A stretch of DNA of 64,000 nucleotides from Shimia_B sp038528385 (GTDB taxonomy: Bacteria; Pseudomonadota; Alphaproteobacteria; Rhodobacterales; Rhodobacteraceae), in assembly GCA_038528385.1 (NCBI GenBank), contig JBCBET010000001.1, positions 248,001-312,000 of the forward strand, written 5' to 3'. Shown piece after piece: positions 1 to 9,798 of this stretch (its first letter is position 1; every line of letters begins with the position of its first letter). The translations under genes were made by a program, and so were the position numbers. The notes under the pieces were generated by a model. That model was not told the DNA's origin. It did no database searches and worked only from the letters and a program-made list of their open reading frames with translations.

Positions 1-222
1 GCCACGCCCGCCACGCTGGCGCGCGGTGTCGCCACGGGGCTCCAATTCTCGCCCGTCACGGCGGAGGCGCTGCGAAACGCGCTGACGAAGCTTTGCGCGC
101 TCTTTGCCGACGCCAAGACCTGGGGCACGATCCAGCGCAACGCCATGGCCCACCCCGTCGGCTGGGAGACCTCCGCCGAAGCCTACGCCGCGCTTTACCG
201 GAGCATCGCCCCATCGCCATGA
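1..222 (+). CDS. glgA: Glycogen synthase, C-terminal fragment (cut by window edge)
   Basis: The open frame running in from base 1 encodes the last 73 residues of a protein ending at the TGA at 220-222. The ending (LARGVATGLQF, then MAHPVGWETSAEAYAALY) matches the C-terminal helix of GT5 glycogen synthases, which elongate alpha-1,4-glucan from ADP-glucose. The stop overlaps the glgX start in an ATGA arrangement, so the two genes are almost certainly co-translated. The catalytic part lies outside the window. The assignment rests on the tail plus the following glgX and pgm. Confidence 0.85.
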   Translation, partial: ATPATLARGVATGLQFSPVTAEALRNALTKLCALFADAKTWGTIQRNAMAHPVGWETSAEAYAALYRSIAPSP

Positions 223-2309
223 GATCGCTCCAGCTCTCCGCCGGACGGCCCTACCCGCTCGGCGCGACCTTCGACGGCGAGGGTGTGAACTTCGCCGTCT
301 TCTCGCAGCATGCCGAGCGCGTGACGCTCTGCCTTTTCGACGACGCGGGCAACGAGGCGCTCCTCGTGGACCTTTCGGAGCGCGACGGCCATGTCTGGCA
401 CGGCTATTTCTCGGGCATGCTGCCCGGGCAGCAATACGGCTACCGCGTGCACGGGCCCTACGCGCCCGAAGAAGGCCACCGGTTCAACCCGCACAAGCTC
501 CTCATCGATCCTTACGCGAAGAAGCTCACCGGGCACCTCACCTGGGATGACAGCCTTTATGGCTACGAGATCGGCCATGCCGAGGCCGATCTGAGCTTTG
601 ACACCCGTGACAGCGCGCCTTTCATGCCGCGCTCCGTCGTCGTGGACCCGGCTTTCACATGGGGCGCGAAGGGGGGCCGCATCGACCGGCCCTGGAACGA
701 GACGGTCCTCTACGAGGCCCATGTCAAAGGCCTCACGCAGAACCGGGAGGACGTGGCGCATCGCGGCAAGTTCCTCGGCATGGCCTCGGACCCGATCCTC
801 GATCACCTCACGGATCTCGGGATCACGGGGATCGAGCTTTTGCCCGTGCAGGCCTTCGTCGATGACCGCTTCCTCGTGGACCAGGGGCTCCGCAACTACT
901 GGGGCTACATGACGCTGGGCTTCTTCGCGCCGGACCCGCGGTACCTGAGCTACGCCGATATCGCCGAGTTCCAGCAGATGGTCGCCCGCTTCCACGCCGC
1001 AGATATCGAGGTGATCCTCGACGTGGTCTACAACCACACCGCGGAGGGCGACCAGAACGGCCCGACGCTGGCCTTCCGCGGCTTCGACAATTCGAGCTAC
1101 TACCGGCTGAGCGAAGGGCGTTACTACGTCAACGACACGGGCACGGGGAACGCGCTCAACTTCGATCATCCCTTCACGCTTCGCCTCGTGATGGATTCGC
1201 TGCGCTATTGGGTGGAGGTGATGCGCGTCGACGGCTTCCGCTTCGACCTCGCCTCCACGCTGGCGCGCACCGGCGGCGTCTTCGACCGCGACGGCCCGTT
1301 CATGCGGGCGATCCGGCAGGACCCCGTGCTCAACCGCGTGAAGCTCATCGCCGAGCCCTGGGACGTGGGCATGGGCGGTTACCAGCTCGGTGCCTATCCC
1401 GCGCCCTTCACCGAATGGAATGACAAGTACCGCGACCAGGTGCGCCGCTACTGGCGCGGCGACGAGGGCACGGTGCAAAAGCTCGCCACGCGGGTGGCGG
1501 GGTCGAGCTTCCGCTTCGACCACGACGGGCGGCCTGCGACCTCCTCCATCAACTACCTGACCTCCCATGACGGCTTCACGCTCATGGACGTCGTCAGCTA
1601 CAACATGAAGCACAACGAGAAGAACGGCGAAGGCAACCGCGACGGCCACGGCGAAAATTTCTCTGAAAACTGCGGCGCGGAAGGGGAGAGCGAGGACGTC
1701 CGCGTCATCGCCAAGCGCGCGCAACGCCGGCGCAACATGCTGGCCACGCTCATGCTCTCCCAAGGCACGCCGATGATCCTCGCAGGCGACGAACTGGGCA
1801 ACAGCCAGGGTGGCAACAACAACGCCTACAGCCAGGACAACGAGACCGGCTGGATCGACTGGGAGGGGGCCGACGACGACTTCCTGCAATTCTGCAAGGA
1901 CGTGATCCTCTTCCGCCGGGCCACGCCGATCCTGCGTCAGACGCGGTTCCTCCATGCCCGCCCGCGCCTCATCGACGGGGTGCCCGACCTCTTCTGGCGG
2001 CGCGCGGACGGGCTGCCCATGACCTCCGACGATTGGGGCCAGGCCAAGCTGAAATTCCTCGGCGCGGAGATGCGCATGGCGCGCGGCACGCCGCCCTACG
2101 AGAAGCGCCTGGGCGCGATCTACATCATCTTCAACAACGGCGGAGAGATCCGCGCCACGCTGCCCGAAGCGCCCCAGGGCGAGTTCTGGGCGCGCGCCTT
2201 CGACACCGCGGGAGGCATCCCCCCAGAGGACCGCCCGCGCACCACCACCTCCATCGCGGCCGAAAGCGTCGTCGCGTTCACACTGAGGACCATCGCCGAA
2301 AAGAGCTGA
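219..2309 (+). CDS. glgX: Glycogen debranching enzyme GlgX (GH13)
   Basis: A 696-residue isoamylase-type debranching enzyme, expected to cut alpha-1,6 branches of phosphorylase-limit glycogen in the cytoplasm. An N-terminal CBM48-like region (YPLGATFDGEGVNFAVF) is followed by the GH13 barrel with all four motifs: DVVYNHT near residue 270, DGFRFDLAS with the nucleophile Asp near 343, AEPWD with the acid/base Glu near 379, and TSHDGFT with Asp near 451. The ATG at 219 is chosen because it forms the ATGA overlap with glgA and precedes the conserved MRSLQLSAGRPYPLG start; the frame stays open further upstream but only as antisense-like sequence over glgA. Length is normal for GlgX. Confidence 0.95.
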   Translation: MRSLQLSAGRPYPLGATFDGEGVNFAVFSQHAERVTLCLFDDAGNEALLVDLSERDGHVWHGYFSGMLPGQQYGYRVHGPYAPEEGHRFNPHKLLIDPYAKKLTGHLTWDDSLYGYEIGHAEADLSFDTRDSAPFMPRSVVVDPAFTWGAKGGRIDRPWNETVLYEAHVKGLTQNREDVAHRGKFLGMASDPILDHLTDLGITGIELLPVQAFVDDRFLVDQGLRNYWGYMTLGFFAPDPRYLSYADIAEFQQMVARFHAADIEVILDVVYNHTAEGDQNGPTLAFRGFDNSSYYRLSEGRYYVNDTGTGNALNFDHPFTLRLVMDSLRYWVEVMRVDGFRFDLASTLARTGGVFDRDGPFMRAIRQDPVLNRVKLIAEPWDVGMGGYQLGAYPAPFTEWNDKYRDQVRRYWRGDEGTVQKLATRVAGSSFRFDHDGRPATSSINYLTSHDGFTLMDVVSYNMKHNEKNGEGNRDGHGENFSENCGAEGESEDVRVIAKRAQRRRNMLATLMLSQGTPMILAGDELGNSQGGNNNAYSQDNETGWIDWEGADDDFLQFCKDVILFRRATPILRQTRFLHARPRLIDGVPDLFWRRADGLPMTSDDWGQAKLKFLGAEMRMARGTPPYEKRLGAIYIIFNNGGEIRATLPEAPQGEFWARAFDTAGGIPPEDRPRTTTSIAAESVVAFTLRTIAEKS

Positions 2310-2322
2310 CCGGGAGACCACC

Positions 2323-3948
2323 ATGACCACCATCGCCACGCAGCCGATCGAGGGCCAGAAGCCGGGGACGAGCGGGCTCCGGAAGAAGACGCGGGTCTTC
2401 ATGGCGCCCCACTACCTCGAGAATTACGTGCAATCGATCTTCGACGGGATCGGCGGGGTCAGCGGCAAGACGCTCGTGGTGGGCGGTGATGGCCGGTATT
2501 TCAACGATCGCGCGATCCAGGTGATCCTGCGCATGGCCGCCGCCAACGGCGCGGCGCGCGCCATCCTGGGGGAACGCGGGATCCTCAGCACCCCCGCCGC
2601 GAGCCACCTCATCCGCAAACGCGGCACCGATGGCGGGCTGATCCTGTCGGCCTCCCACAATCCCGGCGGCCCGGAGGAGGATTTCGGGCTGAAATACAAC
2701 GGGCCCAATGGCGGTCCGGCGGCCGAGGGCGTGACCGACAAGATCTTCGCCTGCACGAAGGAGATCACCAAATACCACATCCTCGAAGCGCAGGACGTCG
2801 ATCTCAAGACCCTCGGCGAGACCACGCTGGGCGACATGGCCGTGGAGATCGTGGACCCGGTGCGCGATTACGCTGACCTCATGGAGAGCCTCTTTGACTT
2901 CAACGCCATCGGCGGGCTCTTCGTGTCGGGCTTCCGGATGCGGTTCGACGCGATGCACGCGGTCACCGGCCCCTATGCGCGCGAGATCCTCGAAAACAGG
3001 CTCGACGCGCCGCTGGGCACGGTGGTCAATGGCGAGCCGAAGGAGGATTTCGGCGGCGGCCACCCCGACCCCAACCCGATCTGGGCCAAGGAGCTGATGG
3101 ATGCCATGTACGGCCCCAACGCGCCGGATTTCGGCGCGGCCTCCGACGGCGACGGCGACCGCAACATGATCGTGGGCCGCGGGGCCTATGTCTCCCCCTC
3201 GGATTCGCTCGCGGTGCTGGCCGATCTGGCCCATCTGGCGCCGGGCTATGCCGCCGGGCTCGCAGGCGTGGCGCGCTCCATGCCCACCTCCGCCGCCGCC
3301 GACCGCGTGGCCGAGGCCAAGGGCATCGAGGCCTTCGAGACGCCCACGGGCTGGAAGTTCTTCGGCAATCTCCTCGATGCCGGGCATGCCACCATCTGCG
3401 GCGAGGAGAGCGCGGGCACGGGCTCGAACCACGTGCGCGAGAAGGACGGGCTCTGGGCCGTTCTGCTCTGGCTCAACATCCTGGCGAAAACGGGCAAGGG
3501 CGTGTCCGATCTGCTGTCGGACCACTGGGAGCGGTACGGGCGCAACTACTACTCGCGCCACGACTACGAAGCAGTGGACAGCGCGGCGGCGGCGGGCCTC
3601 ATGGAGGCGCTGCGCGACAATCTCGGCGCGCTGAAGGGCGGCGATTTCGGCGGGCTGACCATCGAGGGCGCCGACGAGTTCTCCTACGACGACCCGGTGG
3701 ACGGCTCCCACGCCGCGGCGCAGGGCATCCGCATCTTCTTCTCCGGCGGCGGGCGCGCGGTCTTCCGCCTCTCGGGGACGGGCACGGAGGGCGCGACGCT
3801 GCGCGTCTATCTGGAGCGGCTGGAGACCGACCCGGGCGAGCTTCACCGCGATCCGCAGGAGGCGCTCGCGCCCATCATCGCGGCGGCGGATGCCATCGCG
3901 GGGATATCGGCGCGCACGGGCCGCTCCGCGCCCGACGTCATCACCTGA
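2323..3948 (+). CDS. pgm: Alpha-D-phosphoglucomutase
   Basis: A 541-residue phosphohexomutase interconverting glucose-1-phosphate and glucose-6-phosphate, linking glycogen to central metabolism. Visible motifs are the phosphoserine loop LSASHNPGG (Ser near 111), the metal loop DGDGDRNM (about 275-282), the sugar loop GEESAGTGSNH, and the phosphate-binding RLSGTGTEGATLR at the C-terminus. It starts 13 bases after glgX with a GGGAGA ribosome binding site, so it is the third gene of this operon. Its stop overlaps the end of the convergent mannosidase gene by 8 bases. Both the length and the loop sequences fit the glucose-specific Pgm class rather than PMM/PGM enzymes. Confidence 0.95.
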   Translation: MTTIATQPIEGQKPGTSGLRKKTRVFMAPHYLENYVQSIFDGIGGVSGKTLVVGGDGRYFNDRAIQVILRMAAANGAARAILGERGILSTPAASHLIRKRGTDGGLILSASHNPGGPEEDFGLKYNGPNGGPAAEGVTDKIFACTKEITKYHILEAQDVDLKTLGETTLGDMAVEIVDPVRDYADLMESLFDFNAIGGLFVSGFRMRFDAMHAVTGPYAREILENRLDAPLGTVVNGEPKEDFGGGHPDPNPIWAKELMDAMYGPNAPDFGAASDGDGDRNMIVGRGAYVSPSDSLAVLADLAHLAPGYAAGLAGVARSMPTSAAADRVAEAKGIEAFETPTGWKFFGNLLDAGHATICGEESAGTGSNHVREKDGLWAVLLWLNILAKTGKGVSDLLSDHWERYGRNYYSRHDYEAVDSAAAAGLMEALRDNLGALKGGDFGGLTIEGADEFSYDDPVDGSHAAAQGIRIFFSGGGRAVFRLSGTGTEGATLRVYLERLETDPGELHRDPQEALAPIIAAADAIAGISARTGRSAPDVIT

Positions 3949-6900
3949 GCGCCTCGAACCTCGCGCGGAGCGTGAGGATCCGGGACCGCGTGAGCGTGAG
4001 CGGCACCTCCTGCGCGGGCGGGAGCACCTCCTCCGTCGCGCCGAAAATATCGCATATCCTCAGCTGCTTGGGCGGCTGGGCGAAGCGCAGGCGCGTCTCC
4101 ACGTCCGCGCCGCGCGCCTCGAAGAGGCGGAACTCCACCTCGCCGTCCACCGGGCGCACCGTCTCCACGATCACGCCCGGGGGCACCTCGATGAGCGGGG
4201 CCAGCTCCGGCCCCGGCGCCACGCGCAGCGGCGCGTTGAGGTCGTAGGCCGCGTGATCGAGCTCTGCCCGGTCGAAGGCGGGGCTCGCGAAGAACGCGTA
4301 GGTGAAGACATGCCGCCCCTGGTCCGCGACCGGGTCCGGCGAGGTGGCGGACTTGATGAGCGAGAGCCGCATGACGTGGCCGTGGATATCGTGCCCGTAC
4401 TTGCAATCGTTGAGCAGCGCCGCGCCGCGCGCGCCATCCGACACAAGCGCCCATTTCTGCGCGGGCACCTCGAAGCGTGCAGCATCGAAATCGGAGGTGC
4501 GCGACGTGGCGCGGCGGATCGCGCCCCACTGGATGTCGTAAAGCGCGGTATCCGACGCGATACTGACGGGAAACGCCACCTTCAGCAGGATGTGGCTCAC
4601 ATGCCAGTCGATTTCCGTCTCGAAATCGACGCGCCGGGACCCGGCCGTCAGTCGAATGGTCTGCGTGATCTCGCAGCCGCGCCAGAGATGGGTGACCCGC
4701 ACCGCCGCCCGCACCGGGCCATTCTCGACCACTTCGAACTGGCGGGCATTGGTCACCTCCTCCTGGTTGTCCTCGAAATAGGGATCGATGTCCCAGGCGT
4801 CCCAGCAGATCGGGCGATCCTCGAAGGCGATGAGCCTGTTGCCGTGCTCGCCCTCGGCCAGCGCCTGCCAGCCGGTGGCGAGGTCGGTCACCTCGGCCAC
4901 GTGACCGTTGGGCAGCACCTTCACGCGCACGATGCCGTTGTCGAGCCAGGCGTGGCGGTCGCCCACGGAGGCGCGCGCGGCGTGGGGCGGGGTCTCCGCC
5001 CGTGTGACGGCACGCGCGGCATAACCCGGGAGATCGGAGAACCAGCAGAGCGCGCCTCCCTCCACGCGCTGGGCTGCGTGCAGTTCCGCCTCGCCCTCGA
5101 CGAAGGCCATGCGGGGCCCGCGCGTCGGCGCGGTGTTGAACGCCACGGGCGCGCCCTCCGTCGGCAGGAGGGCCGAGACCTTGGCCTCGATCTCCGCGCG
5201 CAGGCTCGCGAAGGTCTCCTTCGCCTCGTCGAAGACCTCGGTGATCGAGGTGCCGGTGAGGATATCGTGGAACTGGTGAAGGCAGAGCGTCTTCCATTCC
5301 GCGTCGAGCGCGATCCCCTGCCCCAGCATCGCCGCCAGCGCCTCCGCCTCGTGGAGCGCCCATTCGGCCTTGCGGTTGGCGCGCTTGATCCAGCCCTGGG
5401 AGGTGTAGACGCCCCGGTGGCCCTCCATGTAATGCTCGCCCTGCCAGAGCTGATCCTCGGGCACGAGCGGCGCGAGGCCCGCGAGCGCGTCCCGCACGGT
5501 GGACATGCGAAGGCGCGGCATGCCGGGCATGGCGCGGTAGGCCTCTGCCTTGGCCAGCAGATCCTCCGTGGGCCCGCCCCCGCCATCACCGTAGCCGTAG
5601 CAGATGGGCAGATGATCCCGCGCCGCGCCGTGGGCGTTCGACCAGGTGCCGCGCACCTCCGAGGCGCTCAGATCGCTTTTGTAATTCGTCGGAAACGGCA
5701 GGTACTGCACCGCACGCGGCGTCGTCAGGATATGCGCCATGACGCGCGTGCCATCGATCCCCTCCCAGTGGTGCGAGGCCCAGGGGACGCGGTTGATCTG
5801 GTTCCAGTTGAGCTTGTTGGTCACGAACCAGTGGAGCCTGGCCATCTTCATGAGCTGCGGGATCTGGCCTGGGAAGCCGAAGGTATCCGGCAGCCAGAGC
5901 ACGTCGGTCTCCACCGCGCCGAACTCCGCCCGGAAGAAGTCGCGCCCGAGGATGAGCTGGCGCACCAGCGCCTCGGCCCCGGGGATGTTGAGATCGGGTT
6001 CGATCCACATCCCGCCCATCACTTCCCACCGGCCCTCGGCCACGCGGGCGCGGATGCCCTCGTAGATGTCGGGGAAGTCGCGCTTGGTCATTTCGTAGAG
6101 AGCAGGTTGGGAATGTGAAAATTTGTAGCCGGAATCGGCCTGCATTAGCCGCAAAACGTTCGAATAGGTGCGTTGGTTCTTAAGCCGGATCTGGTCGATC
6201 GTCCAGAGATAGGCCACGTCCATGTGCGCGTGCCCCACACCGTGGAGTGTGACGTCGAGGGGCGCGCCCGCCTCCATCAGCGCGCCGCGGAGCGTCACGA
6301 GCGCGCCGGGCACGGAGGCGTAGAACGCCTCCCCCAGGGGGTCGCGCGTGTCGAGCACGTTGAAGGCCGCGTCGAGGGCGGAGATGAGCTCGGGGTTGTC
6401 GGTGTGGGTGGCGGCGTCATGAACGGCCTGGGCCAGGCGGATGAAATCGAGCGTGTCGGGGCAGCGCTCCACCAGCGCGGGCGCGCCCATGTAGAGCTGC
6501 GCGCGGCTCGTGGGATCGGGGGGCCAGCCCGCGAGGCCGGTCCAGCCGTGGAGCGTGAGCACATGCGTGCCGGTGACGTCCTCCGGCAGCGGGATGGAGT
6601 GGTGGTGGCGGTCCGCGCTCCCGAGCGGTGTCTTGCCCAGATAGACCATCGCCTCTGGATGGTTGAAGATGTCGCCCAGGGCGCCCAGCGGCAGGTGCAG
6701 CGCGAGGCGGCGCGTGTCCCAGTCCTCCTGGATCGTCACGCGCGTCTTCAGGAGAAAGTCGAGCTTGGCGCGGCCCCAGTAGCTATGATGGGGGATCTCG
6801 GGCCAGCCCACTGGCGCCTGGTGGAGGTCCGGCGCGACGTCTGGCCCCGCAAGCTCCTTGAGGAGGAAGGGCGGTAGCGGCGCGCGGCGGCGAAAGACCA

Positions 6901-7012
6901 TGGGCGCGATGAGCGCGAGCCGCGCACCCAGCTTCTCCCGCGTCAGGCGAAGCCTGTGCAGCGCCCTCTGGCGCCGGTCCCGTTCCAGGGCGTGATCGTG
7001 CAGGTCGTCCAT
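3941..7012 (-). CDS. GH38 alpha-mannosidase
   Basis: A 1023-residue glycoside hydrolase family 38 enzyme; the family uses a metal ion (Zn or Co) and hydrolyses alpha-mannosides with retention. The metal-binding motif GHAHMDVAYLW lies near residues 260-270 and the nucleophile motif LWLPDTFGFPGQIPQ has its Asp near 376. Length and layout resemble yeast Ams1 and bacterial long-form enzymes more than the shorter mannosylglycerate hydrolase MngB. No signal peptide is seen, so it should act in the cytoplasm on an imported substrate. It is the last gene of the cluster, four bases after the double ATPase, which ties its substrate to that importer. The substrate could be a manno-oligosaccharide or a mannosylated small molecule; the sequence does not decide. 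Confidence 0.92.
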   Translation of the reverse strand: MDDLHDHALERDRRQRALHRLRLTREKLGARLALIAPMVFRRRAPLPPFLLKELAGPDVAPDLHQAPVGWPEIPHHSYWGRAKLDFLLKTRVTIQEDWDTRRLALHLPLGALGDIFNHPEAMVYLGKTPLGSADRHHHSIPLPEDVTGTHVLTLHGWTGLAGWPPDPTSRAQLYMGAPALVERCPDTLDFIRLAQAVHDAATHTDNPELISALDAAFNVLDTRDPLGEAFYASVPGALVTLRGALMEAGAPLDVTLHGVGHAHMDVAYLWTIDQIRLKNQRTYSNVLRLMQADSGYKFSHSQPALYEMTKRDFPDIYEGIRARVAEGRWEVMGGMWIEPDLNIPGAEALVRQLILGRDFFRAEFGAVETDVLWLPDTFGFPGQIPQLMKMARLHWFVTNKLNWNQINRVPWASHHWEGIDGTRVMAHILTTPRAVQYLPFPTNYKSDLSASEVRGTWSNAHGAARDHLPICYGYGDGGGGPTEDLLAKAEAYRAMPGMPRLRMSTVRDALAGLAPLVPEDQLWQGEHYMEGHRGVYTSQGWIKRANRKAEWALHEAEALAAMLGQGIALDAEWKTLCLHQFHDILTGTSITEVFDEAKETFASLRAEIEAKVSALLPTEGAPVAFNTAPTRGPRMAFVEGEAELHAAQRVEGGALCWFSDLPGYAARAVTRAETPPHAARASVGDRHAWLDNGIVRVKVLPNGHVAEVTDLATGWQALAEGEHGNRLIAFEDRPICWDAWDIDPYFEDNQEEVTNARQFEVVENGPVRAAVRVTHLWRGCEITQTIRLTAGSRRVDFETEIDWHVSHILLKVAFPVSIASDTALYDIQWGAIRRATSRTSDFDAARFEVPAQKWALVSDGARGAALLNDCKYGHDIHGHVMRLSLIKSATSPDPVADQGRHVFTYAFFASPAFDRAELDHAAYDLNAPLRVAPGPELAPLIEVPPGVIVETVRPVDGEVEFRLFEARGADVETRLRFAQPPKQLRICDIFGATEEVLPPAQEVPLTLTRSRILTLRARFEALR

Positions 7013-7016
7013 TGTC

Positions 7017-8741
7017 TCAGCCTGCGGCGAGCTCGAAGCCCGCGATGCTGCCGCGCATGACGCTGGGCGCGCGCTCGGCCTCGGCGCGCATCTGGTCGGG
7101 ATCCCAGCCCTCCGAGCCCCAACTGCGCTGGAGATCGGGCCAGGGGATCGAGTCGATCAGGAGCTGCGTGTACGGGTGCTGCGGCGCGCCGATGACCTCC
7201 TTCGGCGGGCCGGCCTCCACGACATGGCCCTTGAAGAGGACCATGACGTAGTCGGACACGTGGTAGGCTGTTGCGAGGTCGTGGGTGATGTAGAGGATCG
7301 AGATCCCGTACTTGTCCTTCAGGTCGTAGATGTTGGAAAGGATCGTGGCGCGCAGCGACGCATCGACCATGCTCACGGGCTCGTCGGCGATCAGAAGCTT
7401 GGGCGAAAGCATCAGCGCGCGCGCCACGATCAGGCGCTGGCGCTGGCCGCCCGACAGCTGGTGGGGATAGCGGCTCAGCACGAGGTCGGGATCGAGCCCC
7501 ACGGCCGCGCAGGCCTCCTCCATCGCCTTTTGCGTGGCGGCCTCGGAGTTGGCGAGGCCGAACTGCTTGTAGGGGAATTTGAGCGCGTGGTTGACCCGGT
7601 AGAACGGGTTGAAGCAGGCATAGGGGTCCTGAAACACGGCCTGCACATTCTTGCGAAATTCAAGGCTCTGGGCCGCGCCCATGCGCGCCACGTCCTGCCC
7701 CTCGTAGAACACGCGGCCCTGGCTCGGCGGGTTGAAGCCCAGCATGATCGAGCCCATGGTCGATTTGCCCGAGCCCGATTGCCCCACGATGGAGATGATC
7801 TGCGGCGTGTCACCCTCCAGCGTGAACGACATGCGCTGGAGCGCGGTGACGGCGCCGTAATCCTTGCGCACGTTCTCGAAGCGCAGGAGCGGCTCCTTCG
7901 AGGCGCGCTGCGCCGCCGGCGCGTTGCGGTCGGGGTTGAGGAAACTGTCGCCGCCCACGAGCGGGACGGAGCGGATGAGGTCCTGCGTGTAGGGATGCTG
8001 CGGGGCCTCGATGATCTGCTGGACGGTGCCGTGTTCGACGAGTTCGCCGTCCTTCAGCACGGCCAGCTCATCCACCGACTGCGCCATGAGCCCCATGTCG
8101 TGCCCGATGAGGATGAGGCCCGAGCCGATCTCGGCCTGGATGTCCTTCAGCGTCTGCATGACCTGCCGCTGGGTGACGACATCGAGCGCGGAGGTGGGCT
8201 CGTCGGCGATGATGAGATCCGGGTTGAGGATGAGGCCCATGGCGATGCAGACGCGCTGCTTCATGCCGCCGGAGAGCTCGTGCGGGAAGAGTTGGCCCGC
8301 ATGTTCGGGCAGACCCACCGAGACGAGCGCGGCGTCCGAGCGTTTCTGCAGCTCTGCCCGGGGCAGATTGCCCTCGTGGGCGATAATCGCATCCCACATC
8401 TGCGGCTCGACACGCATGACGGGATTGAGCGAGTTCATGGCCCCCTGGGGAATGTAGGCCACCGCCGAAAGCCGCGCGCGGCGCATGTCTTCCTCGCCTA
8501 GGGCCAGCATGTCGGTGCCCGCAAGGTCGATGGTGCCGCCAGCCACGCGCCCGGGCTCAGCCAGCATCTGCATGACGGCGAGCGCGGTCGTAGTCTTGCC
8601 CGACCCGGATTCACCGATAAAGCCGACGCGGCGCCCCTTCTCGATCGTCAGGTTGAGGCCCTTCACCGCCTGCACCACGCCCTTCGGCGTCGGAAACTCG
8701 ATCGAGAGGTCTTTCAGGGTCAGGACGGGTTTGTCAGTCAT
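7017..8741 (-). CDS. Oligopeptide/dipeptide-type ABC importer, fused double ATPase
   Basis: A 574-residue protein with two complete nucleotide-binding domains in one chain, as in DppDF/GsiA fusions. Domain 1 has Walker A GESGSGKTT (43-51) and signature LSGGMKQRV (about 156-164). Domain 2 has Walker A GQSGSGKST (about 319-327) and signature LSGGQRQRL (about 429-437). Each is followed by the HPYTQ segment characteristic of the Opp/Dpp family. It energises the permease pair encoded upstream. The spacer to the permease gene contains a palindromic repeat element. The Opp/Dpp family transports peptides but also plant and mannan oligosaccharides in several bacteria; the adjoining mannosidase favours a glycoside here. 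Confidence 0.93.
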   Translation of the reverse strand: MTDKPVLTLKDLSIEFPTPKGVVQAVKGLNLTIEKGRRVGFIGESGSGKTTTALAVMQMLAEPGRVAGGTIDLAGTDMLALGEEDMRRARLSAVAYIPQGAMNSLNPVMRVEPQMWDAIIAHEGNLPRAELQKRSDAALVSVGLPEHAGQLFPHELSGGMKQRVCIAMGLILNPDLIIADEPTSALDVVTQRQVMQTLKDIQAEIGSGLILIGHDMGLMAQSVDELAVLKDGELVEHGTVQQIIEAPQHPYTQDLIRSVPLVGGDSFLNPDRNAPAAQRASKEPLLRFENVRKDYGAVTALQRMSFTLEGDTPQIISIVGQSGSGKSTMGSIMLGFNPPSQGRVFYEGQDVARMGAAQSLEFRKNVQAVFQDPYACFNPFYRVNHALKFPYKQFGLANSEAATQKAMEEACAAVGLDPDLVLSRYPHQLSGGQRQRLIVARALMLSPKLLIADEPVSMVDASLRATILSNIYDLKDKYGISILYITHDLATAYHVSDYVMVLFKGHVVEAGPPKEVIGAPQHPYTQLLIDSIPWPDLQRSWGSEGWDPDQMRAEAERAPSVMRGSIAGFELAAG

Positions 8742-8757
8742 GGTTTTTTCCCACGGC

Positions 8758-8826
8758 GGAGGTCCCGGGTCAGGCCCGGGACGGGTGTGTCGCGCTTCAC
8801 ACCCCGGGCTTGACCCGGGGCCTCCC
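8758..8826. repeat. REP-like palindromic element, two arms
   Basis: Between the permease and ATPase genes lie two GC-rich arms facing each other: GGAGGTCCCGGGTCAGGCCC starting at 8758 and its inverted near-copy CCCCGGGCTTGACCCGGGG from 8802, ending in CCTCC at 8826. Each arm is itself a short palindrome (CCCGGG...CCCGGG), so the transcript could form a long hairpin. Related units occur at 11035-11098 and 23692-23716. Inside an operon such an element may set relative expression or protect mRNA ends; that role is inferred. Confidence 0.7.
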
Positions 8827-8841
8827 GGTTTGAGGACGCAT

Positions 8842-9798
8842 TCATGACAGCTTCCTCAGGCGCGGGTTGGAGACCTCGTCGAGCCCGAGATTGATGAGCA
8901 GAAGCCCGATGAACATCGTCGCGAGGAGCAGCGTCGGCAGGCCCCACCACCACCAGAGGTTTTGGATGAGCGCGCCAGCATTGATGGCCTCGTAGATCGT
9001 GCGCCCGAGCGTTGGGATGCGCTGGGGACCGAGACCGAGCACCTCGAGACCGACGGCGGTCACGATGGAGGTGGTGACCGAGGCGATGAACGAGCCGAAG
9101 AGATAGGGCACGAGGTTGGGCATCATCTCACGGAACATGATGTGAAACGTACCCGCGCCGGAGAGCTGCGCCATCTGCACGTAGCCCGAGCGCTTCATGG
9201 AAAGCACCTGCGCGCGGATGAGGCGCGTGGGCGATTGCCAGACGAAGCCCGCGATGAGAAGCGCCATCATGGTGAGCGAGACATCCCCGAAGGACGATTG
9301 GAAGACGACGAGGATGAGAAGAGGCGGAATCGTGATCATCACATCGGCGAGGACGCGGATCGTGTCATCCGTGCGCCCGCCGAGGAAACCCGCTGAAAAC
9401 CCGAGGAAAATCCCAATCGACATGCCGATGAGAGAGGCCAGGAGCCCCACGAAGAGCGTGTTCGGCGCCCCGATGATGAGCAGCGCGAGGAGATCGCGAC
9501 CGCCGCCATCGGTGCCCAGCGGGTGGGCGAGCGTGCCTGACTGACCGCGCATGTTCTCGAAGCCAAAGGGCGTCTGCCGCGGCAGGCCCGAGCCCACGAA
9601 GACGAGATCCGGATCCCAGAAGATGCGCCCGAGGAGTCCCAGTGCGATGATGCCGAGGAGCAGCCCCACGCCCCACATGAGCTTCGGATTAAGCCACGGA
9701 TTGTCGAACCTTTTCAGCCGCCTCGCCTGCTTTCTTTCAGCACGTGTAAGCGGGGTTTCGGCTTCGGCTGCGCCGTCGTTTGTCGAATACTCAGCCAT
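8842..9798 (-). CDS. ABC importer permease, DppC/OppC type
   Basis: A 318-residue inner-membrane permease of the Dpp/Opp class. A basic N-terminus (TRAERKQARRLKRF) precedes the first hydrophobic segment, and the permease core includes ahead of the EAA region the loop HPLGTDGGGRDLLALLIIGA, typical of DppC proteins. About six membrane segments are readable. The ATG at 9798 overlaps the upstream permease stop (TGATG); an alternative GTG at 9801 gives a four-base overlap and one more residue. It pairs with the DppB-type permease to form the membrane channel. Confidence 0.92.
   Translation of the reverse strand: MAEYSTNDGAAEAETPLTRAERKQARRLKRFDNPWLNPKLMWGVGLLLGIIALGLLGRIFWDPDLVFVGSGLPRQTPFGFENMRGQSGTLAHPLGTDGGGRDLLALLIIGAPNTLFVGLLASLIGMSIGIFLGFSAGFLGGRTDDTIRVLADVMITIPPLLILVVFQSSFGDVSLTMMALLIAGFVWQSPTRLIRAQVLSMKRSGYVQMAQLSGAGTFHIMFREMMPNLVPYLFGSFIASVTTSIVTAVGLEVLGLGPQRIPTLGRTIYEAINAGALIQNLWWWWGLPTLLLATMFIGLLLINLGLDEVSNPRLRKLS

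Noticed and set aside
195..2402. Long minus-strand frame opposite glgX
   Set aside because: Antisense of a complete GlgX; Val/Glu/Ala-rich translation without domain.
3890..6118. A 742-codon plus-strand frame over the mannosidase
   Set aside because: Antisense to a complete GH38 gene with its catalytic motifs; low-complexity Arg/His/Gly-rich translation.
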